Below, piece after piece: positions 26,050-34,332 of a stretch of 64,000 nt of DNA (position 1 is the first letter of the stretch; each line of letters starts with the position of its first letter). The stretch lies in NCBI GenBank assembly GCA_023150475.1, contig JAKLKU010000007.1, positions 124,001 to 188,000 on the forward strand, given 5' to 3'. The notes under the pieces were generated by a model. The model did no database searches. It was not told where the DNA came from and worked only from the letters and a program-made list of their open reading frames with translations. This DNA comes from Planctomycetota bacterium. Lineage in GTDB: Bacteria; Planctomycetota; UBA1135; GCA-002686595. The position numbers and the translations under genes were made by a program.

Positions 26050-26721
26050 TCACTTCTTCCGCCGCACCATCGCGTCGATCCAGATCGGAGCGAACGGCGA
26101 CGTGCAGCCTTTCGACGTCGGGTAATCGCGATAGATCCCGAGCTTCTCGCCGATCGCGATCGCGCGCTTGCGATGCTCGGGGAAGTGGATGCCGATGCCG
26201 GCGAGGCAGAAGTTCATCGTCCACTGCGTCGGCGCGGGTGCCTTGCCCATCTCCGACTCGATGCGTTTCAGCAGCTTCGGGAGATCGAGACCGTCCGGCG
26301 ACTTGCCGATGCGCTCGGACGTCAGGCCCCAACCCGCGCGCGCTGCCCACGGATCGTCGTCTTCCATCCACTTCTGACGCAGCGCTTCCTTGTCGGCGTG
26401 TTGCTTGACGACGTACGCGTTGAGCCAATCGGCGAGTTGCGCCGCGTCGGCCGAGCGCACCAACGTGTCGAGTTCGTCGCGCGACAACTCCTTCGGGTCG
26501 AAGAGCAACACTGCGAGCATCCGCGCGTCGAAGTTGCCGGTCTTCCACAACGCACGTGCGAGCTCGGGATCGACGCCGAGCTTCGCCGCGAGTTTGCGGA
26601 TCTCCCCGAGCTTGACGCCGAACTGCTTCTCGCCGACTCCCCACTTGGTGTTGTGGGCGCGCACCTTCGCATCGCCGAGCTCCTCGAGTTGCTTCAGCAG
26701 CTCCTTGGCCGTGGTCTTCAT
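26050..26721 (-). CDS. DNA alkylation repair (AlkD-like HEAT) protein
   Basis: The protein has 223 residues from the ATG at 26721, which is preferred over the upstream track start because MKTTAKELLKQLEELGD begins the family alignment. It is all-helical with HEAT-like repeats. Recognisable segments are KWGVGEKQFGVKLGEIRKLA, ALWKTGNFDARMLAVLLFDP, WLNAYVVKQHADKEALRQKW and IDAMVRRKK. Relatives such as AlkD remove alkylated bases without flipping them; this branch is often only annotated as a DNA alkylation repair family. It forms a pair with the DUF1801 gene. Confidence 0.82.
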   Translation of the reverse strand: MKTTAKELLKQLEELGDAKVRAHNTKWGVGEKQFGVKLGEIRKLAAKLGVDPELARALWKTGNFDARMLAVLLFDPKELSRDELDTLVRSADAAQLADWLNAYVVKQHADKEALRQKWMEDDDPWAARAGWGLTSERIGKSPDGLDLPKLLKRIESEMGKAPAPTQWTMNFCLAGIGIHFPEHRKRAIAIGEKLGIYRDYPTSKGCTSPFAPIWIDAMVRRKK

Positions 26722-26880
26722 CGGAATCGATCTCGGTTGCGCTTCGAGGGACGGTTTCGAGGTCTGGCGGATCGGCGGAGCGGCGTGCGCCGCGACCGAA
26801 CTCGGCACGGAGTCTAGCCAGCGGTCGAAGACGGAGAGCGCGTGTCGTTCGCGCTCGCACGGATTACGCGCAGCGCGGGG

Positions 26881-28182
26881 TCACGAGGAGCGCGAGGCTT
26901 CCGCGAGCACTTCGGCGAGGTGCACGACGCGCACGTCGCGGCCCGCACGGTCGAGGCCCGAGTCCCACTGCATGTGACAGCCGGGATTCGCCGTGACCAG
27001 AGTGTCGGCGCGCACTTCGTCGAGCGCGGCGAGCTTCGGCTCGAAGACCGCGCGGCTGTCCTCGGGGCGCAGCATCGAGTAGATGCCCGCGGAGCCGCAG
27101 CATTGTTCGGAGTGAGGGAGCTCGACGCGTTCGAGGCCGGCGACACGATCGAGCAGCGCGCGTGGTTCCTTGCGGATCTGTTGGCCGTGACAGAGGTGGC
27201 ACGGATCGTCGTAGGTGATCCGGCCGAAGGTGCTCGGGTCCACACGCGGCCGCCAGTCCGGCGGCGCACGCTGCGCGACGAACTCGGCGAAGTCGAACAC
27301 GCGCCGCGAGAACGCCTCCGCGCGCTCTCGCCAGGCCGCATCGTCCGCTAGCAAGTGTCCGTACGCCTTCATGTGCGCGCCGCAGCCCGCGCTGTTGACG
27401 ATCACCGCCAGCGGCTCGCCGTCGGAACCGATCACGCCGTCGAAGGCGACGATCGTGTCCTTCGCGAGCTCCTTCGCTCGGCCGAGTTCGCCGTTGTGCG
27501 CGTGCAATGCGCCGCAACACGCGTGGCCGCCGCACGTGCGCGTCGCAAAGCCGATCGCAGCGAGCACGTCGACGGTCGCGCGGTTGACGCGGCCGAAGAG
27601 CTCGGGCATCACGCAGCCTTCGAGCACCGTGACTTCGCCGCGCAGCTCGCCGCGCGCGGGCGTCACGAGAGGCAGCGGCTCGCGCTCGGCCTTCGGGGGC
27701 ACGAGCGGCAGCGAGAGCAGCGCTTGCTTGCGCGCGCCCGCGAGCGCCGCGACGCGTTTCAGGAAACCGGATCGTTGCGCGAAGCCGAGCGCGTTCATCG
27801 ACCAGCGCAGGAACGCGCGATTCGGGAGCACGACTTGGAAGCCGACGAAACGACCGAGCGCTTCGGGCCATGGCCGATGCGTCGCGCGTTCGGCTCGGTC
27901 GCGCGCGAACTCGAGCATCTCGCCGTAGCGCACGCCGGCCGGGCAGACGCTCTCGCAATGGCGGCAGCCGAGGCAGAAGTCGAGCTCGTCGCGGTACGAA
28001 GGATCGTCGCCGGCGATGTGACCCTCGGCGACGCCGCGCATCAGGTAGACGCGGCCGCGGGGGCTCGACGCTTCGTTGCCCGTCAGTTGGAACGTCGGGC
28101 ACGTGCGCAGGCACAGACCGCAGTGGATGCAGTCGAGCGTCGCGGTGTACTCGACGAGCGACTTCGGGTCGGCGAGGCTCAT
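26881..28182 (-). CDS. glcF: glycolate oxidase iron-sulfur subunit GlcF
   Basis: The 433-residue protein (start ATG at 28182, overlapping the GlcE stop) is the electron-transfer subunit of glycolate dehydrogenase. It has two [4Fe-4S] motifs, CIHCGLCLRTCP and CLGCRHCESVCP, followed by two CCG domains with CGGHACCG, GCGAH and HSEQCCGSAG. The complex oxidises glycolate to glyoxylate and passes electrons to the quinone pool at the membrane. The glcD-glcE-glcF order with 1- to 4-base overlaps supports a heterotrimer. In a planctomycete it could serve use of phytoplankton glycolate or a D-lactate-like substrate. Confidence 0.9.
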   Translation of the reverse strand: MSLADPKSLVEYTATLDCIHCGLCLRTCPTFQLTGNEASSPRGRVYLMRGVAEGHIAGDDPSYRDELDFCLGCRHCESVCPAGVRYGEMLEFARDRAERATHRPWPEALGRFVGFQVVLPNRAFLRWSMNALGFAQRSGFLKRVAALAGARKQALLSLPLVPPKAEREPLPLVTPARGELRGEVTVLEGCVMPELFGRVNRATVDVLAAIGFATRTCGGHACCGALHAHNGELGRAKELAKDTIVAFDGVIGSDGEPLAVIVNSAGCGAHMKAYGHLLADDAAWRERAEAFSRRVFDFAEFVAQRAPPDWRPRVDPSTFGRITYDDPCHLCHGQQIRKEPRALLDRVAGLERVELPHSEQCCGSAGIYSMLRPEDSRAVFEPKLAALDEVRADTLVTANPGCHMQWDSGLDRAGRDVRVVHLAEVLAEASRSS

Positions 28183-29420
28183 CACAGACCTCCGACGAAG
28201 CGCCCGCACGCGAATACGCCGTGCGGATCGAGTTGGGCTTTCAAGCGGCGCATCAGCGCGAGTTCGGCGCTCGGCGCGTCGGCTCTCGCCACGCTCGACG
28301 AGCCGCCCAACGCGTCGAACGTCTCGACGCCCGCCTCGGGCGACACGAGGTGCAAGCTCGCGGCGAGCTTCGCGAGCGCGGGCCGCAGCGCAGCGAGTTG
28401 CGCCGTGGACCGAGACGTCGTGAACTCGATGCTCGCGATCGTCGGCTCGATCCGCGCGTCGACGAGCGACTCGCCGACGATTCCGAGCGCTTCGGCGAGC
28501 CGTGACGGCCGACAGCCGATACGCGCGAAGTTCGCGGCGGTGCTCGGGCTCGCGTCTCGCACTTCGTCGGCGAGCTTGGCGGCGTCCGCGTCGCGTGCCG
28601 CGGGCGCGCCGAGCACCGGCCGCGCGAGAGCGAGCTCGTGCTCGACGACCGGCGCTTTGCCGGCGAGTCGGCCGAGCACCGACCAACGCTCCCGGCGTCG
28701 TTCGATGGAGAGCGTGAGCCAGCGCGTCGTGAGCTCGCTCGCCGCGCGCGCAACGCGCAGCGCCTCGGTCGCATCCGCGACGTCGCGCACGAGCCACGCT
28801 TCGCTCTCCGGCGCCGGGAAGAGCCGCAGCGCCGCGTCGACGATCACCGCGAGCGTGCCGTGCGAGCCCGTGTAGAGCCGCTGCAAGTCGTAACCCGTCA
28901 CGTTCTTGACGAGTCGGCCGCCGCTCTTCGCGAGCGTGCCATCCGCGAGCGCCACCGTCATGCCGAGCACGTGGTTGCGCAGCGGCGCGTGACGCGTGCG
29001 GTCGGCACCGGAGCGGCCGAGCGCCAGCGCGCCGCCGAGCGTCGACGTCTCCGGCCGCGGCAGGTCCGGCGTGCACCAGTGTCCACCGGCGCGCGCCCTC
29101 GCGCGCAACGTCGCGAGCGCGATGCCGCTCTGCGCGACGAGCGTGCCGTCGTCGGGTTCGTGCGCGACGATCGCGTCGAGCGCGCGCGTCGAGAGCAAGC
29201 AGTCGGCGCGCTCCGGCGCACGAGTCCACGCGAGCTTCGTCGCGAGACCGCACGGCACGAGCGCGAGCTTCTCTCTCGTCGCGGCGCGCAGGCATTCGAC
29301 CAGTTCGTCGACGTTGCGTGGGATCACGAGCGGCAGCTCAGGCGCGCTCGGATGCGGCCTGGCGACGCCGGCGACGCGTGCGTCGAGCTCGTGGGGGAGG
29401 CGTGCGAGCGCGGAACTCAT
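28182..29420 (-). CDS. glcE: glycolate oxidase FAD-binding subunit GlcE
   Basis: The 412-residue protein contains a PCMH-type FAD-binding domain: LALVPCGLATKLAW, DGTLVAQSGIALATL, TLGGALALG and the RNHVLGMTVALADGTLAKSGGRLVKNVTGYDL region. The C-terminal FAD-linked oxidase part is shorter than in GlcD, as expected for GlcE. It is the second FAD-type subunit of glycolate dehydrogenase. The ATG at 29420 overlaps the GlcD stop by 4 bases, and its own stop shares one base with the GlcF start. Confidence 0.86.
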   Translation of the reverse strand: MSSALARLPHELDARVAGVARPHPSAPELPLVIPRNVDELVECLRAATREKLALVPCGLATKLAWTRAPERADCLLSTRALDAIVAHEPDDGTLVAQSGIALATLRARARAGGHWCTPDLPRPETSTLGGALALGRSGADRTRHAPLRNHVLGMTVALADGTLAKSGGRLVKNVTGYDLQRLYTGSHGTLAVIVDAALRLFPAPESEAWLVRDVADATEALRVARAASELTTRWLTLSIERRRERWSVLGRLAGKAPVVEHELALARPVLGAPAARDADAAKLADEVRDASPSTAANFARIGCRPSRLAEALGIVGESLVDARIEPTIASIEFTTSRSTAQLAALRPALAKLAASLHLVSPEAGVETFDALGGSSSVARADAPSAELALMRRLKAQLDPHGVFACGRFVGGL

Positions 29421-30865
29421 CGGTGGGCCTCCGCGTGCGGACGTTCCTCTGGCCGGACGAGCGCTTGTTTCGTCTCGAGGCACGCACGCATCGGGATCAG
29501 CTTGCCCGGGTTCATGCGCCGGTCGGGATCCCACGCTTCGCGCACGCGGCACATCGTCGCGAGGTCGTCGCGCGTGAAGAGCCACTCCATCGCTTTCATC
29601 TTCTCGAGCCCGATGCCGTGTTCGCCGGAAAGCGACCCGCCGTACTCGATGCAGAGGCGCATGATCTCGTCGCCCGCTTCGAGCACGCGTTTCACTTCTT
29701 CGGGATCGCGGCGGTCGTAGGCGATGTTCGGATGCAGGTTGCCGTCGCCGGCGTGGAAGACGGTCGCGAGCTTCAAGTTCCTCTCGCGTGCGATGCGCGT
29801 CGTGTGACCGACGAGCTCGCGCAAGCGGGTCCGCGGCACGCACACGTCGGCGACGTACAGGTCGGGTGCGATCCGGCCCATCGCGCCGAACGCGCCTTTG
29901 CGGCCGGCCCAGAGTTGTTTGCGCTCGAGTTCGGACTTCGCGGTGCGGGTCTCGATCGCTCCGCGCGCGCGTGCGACTTCGAGGATGCCTGCCACCGTGT
30001 TCGCGACCTCGACGCGCGTGCCTTCGACGTCGCAGAGCAGCACCGCTTCCGCCGTGCGCGGATACCCGGCCGCGTAGACGCTCGCTTCGACGGCTTCGAT
30101 CGTCAGTTTGTCGAGGATCTCGATCGCGGACGGCTCGTGGCGCGCGCGGATCAAGTCGCTGACGGCGTCACATGCGGCGTCGAGGCTCTCGAAGATCGCG
30201 AGCAGTGTTTCGGTGGTCTCCGGCTTCGGCATGAGCTTCAGCACCAGCTCGGTCGCGACTCCGAACATGCCTTCGCTGCCGACGAAGAGTCCGATCAAGT
30301 CGAAGCCGAGCGGGTCGACGCGTGGCTCGGAGAGATCGAGCACCGTGCCGTCCTCGAGCACGATCACGAGGCCGAGCACGTGCTGCGTCGTGTTGCCGTA
30401 GCGGAAGCAGTGCGGGCCGCCGGAGTTCTCCGCGACGTTTCCGCCGAGCGTACAGGCTTGTTGGCTCGACGGATCGGGTGCGTAGAAGAGCGAGTGTTTC
30501 GCGCACGCGAGCGACAAGTCGACGTTGACGAGCCCCGCTTGCACGCGGGCCACCCGATCGACCGTGTCGATGGCGAGCACGTCGCGCATGCGCGCGAGCG
30601 AGAGCACCACGCCGCCGTCGACGGGCGTCGCGCCGCCGGAGAGGCCCGTGCCCGCGCCGCGCGCGACGACGGGCACGCGCTCGCGATGCAGGATGCGCAG
30701 GACGCGCGAGACTTCTTCGGTCGTGCGCGGCAGCAGGACGATCTCGGGCCGGCGCCGGAGCAGCACGATGCCGTCCGCTTCGTACGGGAAGAGCTTCGTC
30801 GGGTCCTCGACGATCCCGCGCGGGCCCAAGAGCTCGCGCAACTCGGCGATCCAGGCTCCTTGCAT
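29417..30865 (-). CDS. glcD: glycolate oxidase catalytic subunit GlcD
   Basis: The 482-residue FAD-linked oxidase has the PCMH domain (VVARGAGTGLSGGATP near 65-80, NVAENSGGPHC near 145) and the vanillyl-alcohol-oxidase-type C-terminal domain with VFHAGDGNLHPNI, SGEHGIGLEK and DPDRRMNPGKL. Its length matches GlcD. It oxidises 2-hydroxy acids, most likely glycolate or D-lactate. Unusually, its start codon overlaps the stop of an ABC transporter permease, placing the glc genes at the end of an export operon. Confidence 0.92.
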   Translation of the reverse strand: MQGAWIAELRELLGPRGIVEDPTKLFPYEADGIVLLRRRPEIVLLPRTTEEVSRVLRILHRERVPVVARGAGTGLSGGATPVDGGVVLSLARMRDVLAIDTVDRVARVQAGLVNVDLSLACAKHSLFYAPDPSSQQACTLGGNVAENSGGPHCFRYGNTTQHVLGLVIVLEDGTVLDLSEPRVDPLGFDLIGLFVGSEGMFGVATELVLKLMPKPETTETLLAIFESLDAACDAVSDLIRARHEPSAIEILDKLTIEAVEASVYAAGYPRTAEAVLLCDVEGTRVEVANTVAGILEVARARGAIETRTAKSELERKQLWAGRKGAFGAMGRIAPDLYVADVCVPRTRLRELVGHTTRIARERNLKLATVFHAGDGNLHPNIAYDRRDPEEVKRVLEAGDEIMRLCIEYGGSLSGEHGIGLEKMKAMEWLFTRDDLATMCRVREAWDPDRRMNPGKLIPMRACLETKQALVRPEERPHAEAHR

Positions 30866-32340
30866 CAGAAATCCATGCGCCGCAACTTCCACTGCGCCAG
30901 CGCGAGCACCACGACGATGAATCCGAGCGTCGAGCCGATCGAGAAGAAGTAGTTGTACTTGAGCGGTGCGTCCCAGCCGTAGCGCTTGTGCAAGCCGAGC
31001 GCCGTGCCCGCCGACGACCCGAACTCGATGTTGACGGCGCCGGAGTCGGATTCGTCGGTGTTGAGCTGCCAACGGAACCGCGTCATCCGCCGCTCGTTCT
31101 CGTCGTTCGCAAGCCACTGCACGTCGGCGAACGACTCCAGCGTGTAGAGCCACTTGCCGTTCTCGAAGAAGCGCTTGTAGTGCTTGCGTCCGCCCGTGCC
31201 TTCGTCGGCGCGCATCCAACGCACGATGTAACTGCGCAGGGTGCCGGGGTTGTCCTTCTCGCGCTCGGCTTCGGTGACGCGCGAGTCCTTCTGCAGCTCC
31301 TCGAAGAACTTCTTCGAGGCGCCGAGGCGCGAGCCAGCATCCGCTTGCAGCACGCGGGACAACGTGATGCGCGCCGCGTTCGGTTGTGCTTCGTCGCTCC
31401 ACGCGAGCCCGCTGCCTTCGATCGACGACCCCGCTTCGCGCACGAAGCCGTCGGGCGGTTCGGCGATGTAGAAGCCGGTTTCCTGGTCCCAGAACTCGAA
31501 GCCGCGGCGTTCGAGCTTCTGCCGAGTGCTCCGCGCGATGAAGTCCGCCTCGGTCGTCTTCGGGAGGACGTAGTGCGCGACGTCGAGAGTGACGAACAGC
31601 GTCTCGAGGAACGCACCGCCGGCTTCCTCCCGGATCTCCTCGGTTTCCTCCGCGAGCGTTTCGGGGTCGTTGCGCGTGGCCTCGGTCGCCTGCCATGCGT
31701 TCTGCACGCAACCGTTGAACGCGTAGAAGACGAGTGTGACGAGCATCGCCGCGACGCTCGAACGCGTGAACACGCCGACCAGGCACGACACGGCGTGCAC
31801 GACGGCGAACACGTAGATCAGGATGGGGATCGACCACAGGAAGCCCGGATCGCTCCAGCCCGAGACGAGCAGGAAGCCCAAGTGCATGCCGCCGATCATC
31901 ACGGTGGCGAGCACGGCGGCGAACACCAGTCCGGCGAAGTAGCGCGTCAGCAGCAGCGCGAAGCGTGACACCGGCTTCGAGAAGACGACGTCCGCCGCGC
32001 CCTTCTCGAGCATGCGCGGCACGAAGAACGCCGTCGCGGCGATGCCGAAGAGGATCCCGAACGAGCCCGCGAAGACGTCGGTCAGGAGCTTCTGCGTCGC
32101 TTGGATCAACGCGCGGTCGGGATGCTCGACGTTGCCGGCCATCTGGCCGAAGAAGCCGAAGACTCGGTCGTACTCGTAGTCCCACACGAAGAGCACCGTG
32201 AGGTGCTCCGGCCTCGCGCCGATCAGGAACGTCGGCAGGACGAGCACGCAGAGGATCACGAACAGGATCCTGAACACGCGGTTGTCGACGACCTGCGCGA
32301 AGGCGTCGCGGAACAGCGCGCGGGTGACGTTCGAGTTCAT
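30865..32340 (-). CDS. ABC transporter permease (ABC-2 type) with large exported insertion
   Basis: The 491-residue membrane protein has an N-terminal helix (about 22-42), a cluster of four to five helices between about 95 and 230, a hydrophilic insertion of about 230 residues (to about 460) and a final helix near the C-terminus. This layout is seen in ABC-2 permeases that act with NosF/CcmA-type ATPases. The insertion, rich in charged and aromatic residues, should face the periplasm. It follows the ATPase gene with a 4-base overlap, so the two form the exporter. The exported substrate is unknown. Confidence 0.82.
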   Translation of the reverse strand: MNSNVTRALFRDAFAQVVDNRVFRILFVILCVLVLPTFLIGARPEHLTVLFVWDYEYDRVFGFFGQMAGNVEHPDRALIQATQKLLTDVFAGSFGILFGIAATAFFVPRMLEKGAADVVFSKPVSRFALLLTRYFAGLVFAAVLATVMIGGMHLGFLLVSGWSDPGFLWSIPILIYVFAVVHAVSCLVGVFTRSSVAAMLVTLVFYAFNGCVQNAWQATEATRNDPETLAEETEEIREEAGGAFLETLFVTLDVAHYVLPKTTEADFIARSTRQKLERRGFEFWDQETGFYIAEPPDGFVREAGSSIEGSGLAWSDEAQPNAARITLSRVLQADAGSRLGASKKFFEELQKDSRVTEAEREKDNPGTLRSYIVRWMRADEGTGGRKHYKRFFENGKWLYTLESFADVQWLANDENERRMTRFRWQLNTDESDSGAVNIEFGSSAGTALGLHKRYGWDAPLKYNYFFSIGSTLGFIVVVLALAQWKLRRMDF

Positions 32341-33284
32341 GCGCGCTCCTTCGTCACCGTCTCGATGAACGCTTGTTCGAGGTTCATGCGACGCGCTTCG
32401 AGCCCGCGGATCGAGACGCCCGCCGCGCGCAGTCGATCGACGGCGACGTCGATCTCCGCATCGTTCGCGTGCAGCTCGCAGCCTTGTTCTTGGAGCACCA
32501 GACCGCTGCCGACCCCGGCGAGGATCGTCTCGAGGTTCGGAGGCACGGGCGCGAGCTCGAACCTGACGCGTCCGGTGCGCGGCGTGAGCTCGCCGATCGT
32601 GCCCTGTTTCACGATCCGGCCCTTGTCCATGATCACGACGCGGTCGCAGACGAGCTCGACCTCCATCAAGAGGTGCGAGTTGATGAAGATCGTCTTGCCC
32701 GCGCGTTTCAGGTCGAGCACGACTTCGCGGATCGCCGCGCGCCCGACTGGGTCGACGCCGTCGGTCGGTTCGTCGAGGATCACGAGATCGGGGTCGTGGA
32801 TCAGCGCCTGCGCGAGGCCGATGCGCTGCTGCATGCCCTTCGAGTACTCGCGCACCTTGCGATCGGCGGCACCGGTCATGTCGACGAGCTCGAGCAACCG
32901 CGCGACGCGCGCCTTGACCCAATCGAGGTCGCGGCCGCACATCTGGCCGAAGAGCTCGAGCACCTGGCGACCGGTGAGATAGAGCGGCAGCCGGTGCGCT
33001 TCCGGCAAGTAGCCGATCCTCGCGCGCGGCGCGACGGCACCCACGGGCTCGCCGAAGAGCCGAGCTTCGCCGGTGCTCGGATGCGCGAGGCCGAGCAGGA
33101 TCTTGACCAGCGTCGTCTTTCCGGCGCCGTTCGGGCCGAGCAGGCCGAACACGCTGCCGGGTCCGACGGAGATCGAGACGCCGTCGAGCGCGCGGAAGCC
33201 CTTCTTGAAGAGCTTGCCGCCGTAGGTCTTGGTGAGGTCGCGAACTTCGATCAGCGTGGCGTCGGGCATCGGGAGGTGGGGCAT
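32337..33284 (-). CDS. ABC transporter ATP-binding protein
   Basis: The 315-residue ATPase is of the ABC-2 exporter class. Walker A is LLGPNGAGKTTLVKILLG, the signature is YSKGMQQRIGLAQAL, and Walker B is DLVILDEPTDGVDP followed by the switch His in FINSHLL. About 90 C-terminal residues form an extra regulatory domain. Two ATGs are possible, 33284 or 33269; the second precedes the first strand more closely. It is translationally coupled to the permease. Confidence 0.93.
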   Translation of the reverse strand: MPHLPMPDATLIEVRDLTKTYGGKLFKKGFRALDGVSISVGPGSVFGLLGPNGAGKTTLVKILLGLAHPSTGEARLFGEPVGAVAPRARIGYLPEAHRLPLYLTGRQVLELFGQMCGRDLDWVKARVARLLELVDMTGAADRKVREYSKGMQQRIGLAQALIHDPDLVILDEPTDGVDPVGRAAIREVVLDLKRAGKTIFINSHLLMEVELVCDRVVIMDKGRIVKQGTIGELTPRTGRVRFELAPVPPNLETILAGVGSGLVLQEQGCELHANDAEIDVAVDRLRAAGVSIRGLEARRMNLEQAFIETVTKERA

Positions 33285-33417
33285 GCTACTCCTTGGCGCG
33301 CCGCGGACTCCACATCGCGTGCCGCGCGGGGTCCGGTGTCGTCGCGCGCCGTCGGCCCAGCGTTGCGAGCCCGCTCGGCACGCCGAGCATCTTCTGCCGA
33401 CGCGCTCGGGCGGAGGA

Positions 33418-34332
33418 TCAGCCGAACGCGAGCTTCGCGGCGCCGATCCAACCGGCCTTCGGACCGAGCGTCGCGCGTTGCAGGCGCACGTGATGCTGAC
33501 GGTCGCCGTAGCTGCGCTCCTCGATGCCCGCGCGGATGCCGGGTTCGAGCACGTCGAGCGCCGCGGAGAAGCCGCCGCCGAAGACGAAACAGCGGATGTC
33601 GAGCAAGCACAGCACCGGTCCGAGACCGCGACCGAGGTCGCGACCGATCGCGAAGAGCAGTGCGCGTTCCTGTGCGCCGCCCGTGCGCGCGCGTTCGGCG
33701 AGCAGCTTCAGGTCGCCCGGGGCCTCACGCGGCAGACCCGCTTCGAGCGCGCGCCGGCGGGCCGCCGTGGCAGACGCGTACTGTTCGACGCAGCCCTTGC
33801 GACCGCAGCCGCAGTCGCGGCCGCCGGGGTCGATCACGACGTGGCCCACTTCGCCGGCCATGCCTTCGCCGGCGAAGAGTTTGCCATCGAGGATCAAGCC
33901 GCCGCCGATCCCGGTGCCGAGCGTCAGCACGAGCGCATCGCGTTCGCCACGCGCACCGCCGAGCCACTGCTCCCCGACCGCTGCAGCGTTCGCGTCGTTC
34001 TCGACGTGCACGCGCGCCGGTTCGAGGCCGAGCCGTTTCGCGAGTTCGCCTTTCACGTCGAGCGCCTTGAAGCTCGGCAGGTTCGGACTCTCGATCAGGA
34101 AGCCGCGCGCGCGATCGAGGAGACCAGGCACGCCGATGCCGAGCGCGCGCTCGACGTGCAGCCCACGCGCGAGTTCCGCGATGCCGTCGAGCACGTGACT
34201 CGGTCCACGCTCGAAGTGCGGCGCCTCCCAGTTCTGTTCCGCCTGGATCGCACCGTCGGCGCCGATCCGACCCGCTTTGATCGCCGAGCCGCCGACATCG
34301 ATGCCGACTCGGACTTCGTTTGCCGAACTCAT
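33418..34332 (-). CDS. ROK-family sugar kinase (glucokinase-like)
   Basis: The 304-residue protein is a typical ROK kinase. The phosphate-binding N-terminus is VGIDVGGSAIKAG, the catalytic Asp lies in VENDANAAAVGEQ, and the zinc-binding block is GHVVIDPGGRDCGCGRKGCVEQYAS. These point to ATP-dependent phosphorylation of glucose or a related hexose. The gene overlaps the end of the upstream GT5 gene by 4 bases, so both are made together and may act in the same glucan or glucose pathway. It lacks the N-terminal helix-turn-helix of ROK repressors, so it is an enzyme rather than a regulator. Confidence 0.9.
   Translation of the reverse strand: MSSANEVRVGIDVGGSAIKAGRIGADGAIQAEQNWEAPHFERGPSHVLDGIAELARGLHVERALGIGVPGLLDRARGFLIESPNLPSFKALDVKGELAKRLGLEPARVHVENDANAAAVGEQWLGGARGERDALVLTLGTGIGGGLILDGKLFAGEGMAGEVGHVVIDPGGRDCGCGRKGCVEQYASATAARRRALEAGLPREAPGDLKLLAERARTGGAQERALLFAIGRDLGRGLGPVLCLLDIRCFVFGGGFSAALDVLEPGIRAGIEERSYGDRQHHVRLQRATLGPKAGWIGAAKLAFG

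Noticed and set aside
23490-26408. 972-codon plus-strand ORF opposite the GH95 gene
   Set aside because: It has an extreme Arg/Glu/Ala composition and no motifs, and lies antisense to a complete fucosidase and two other genes.
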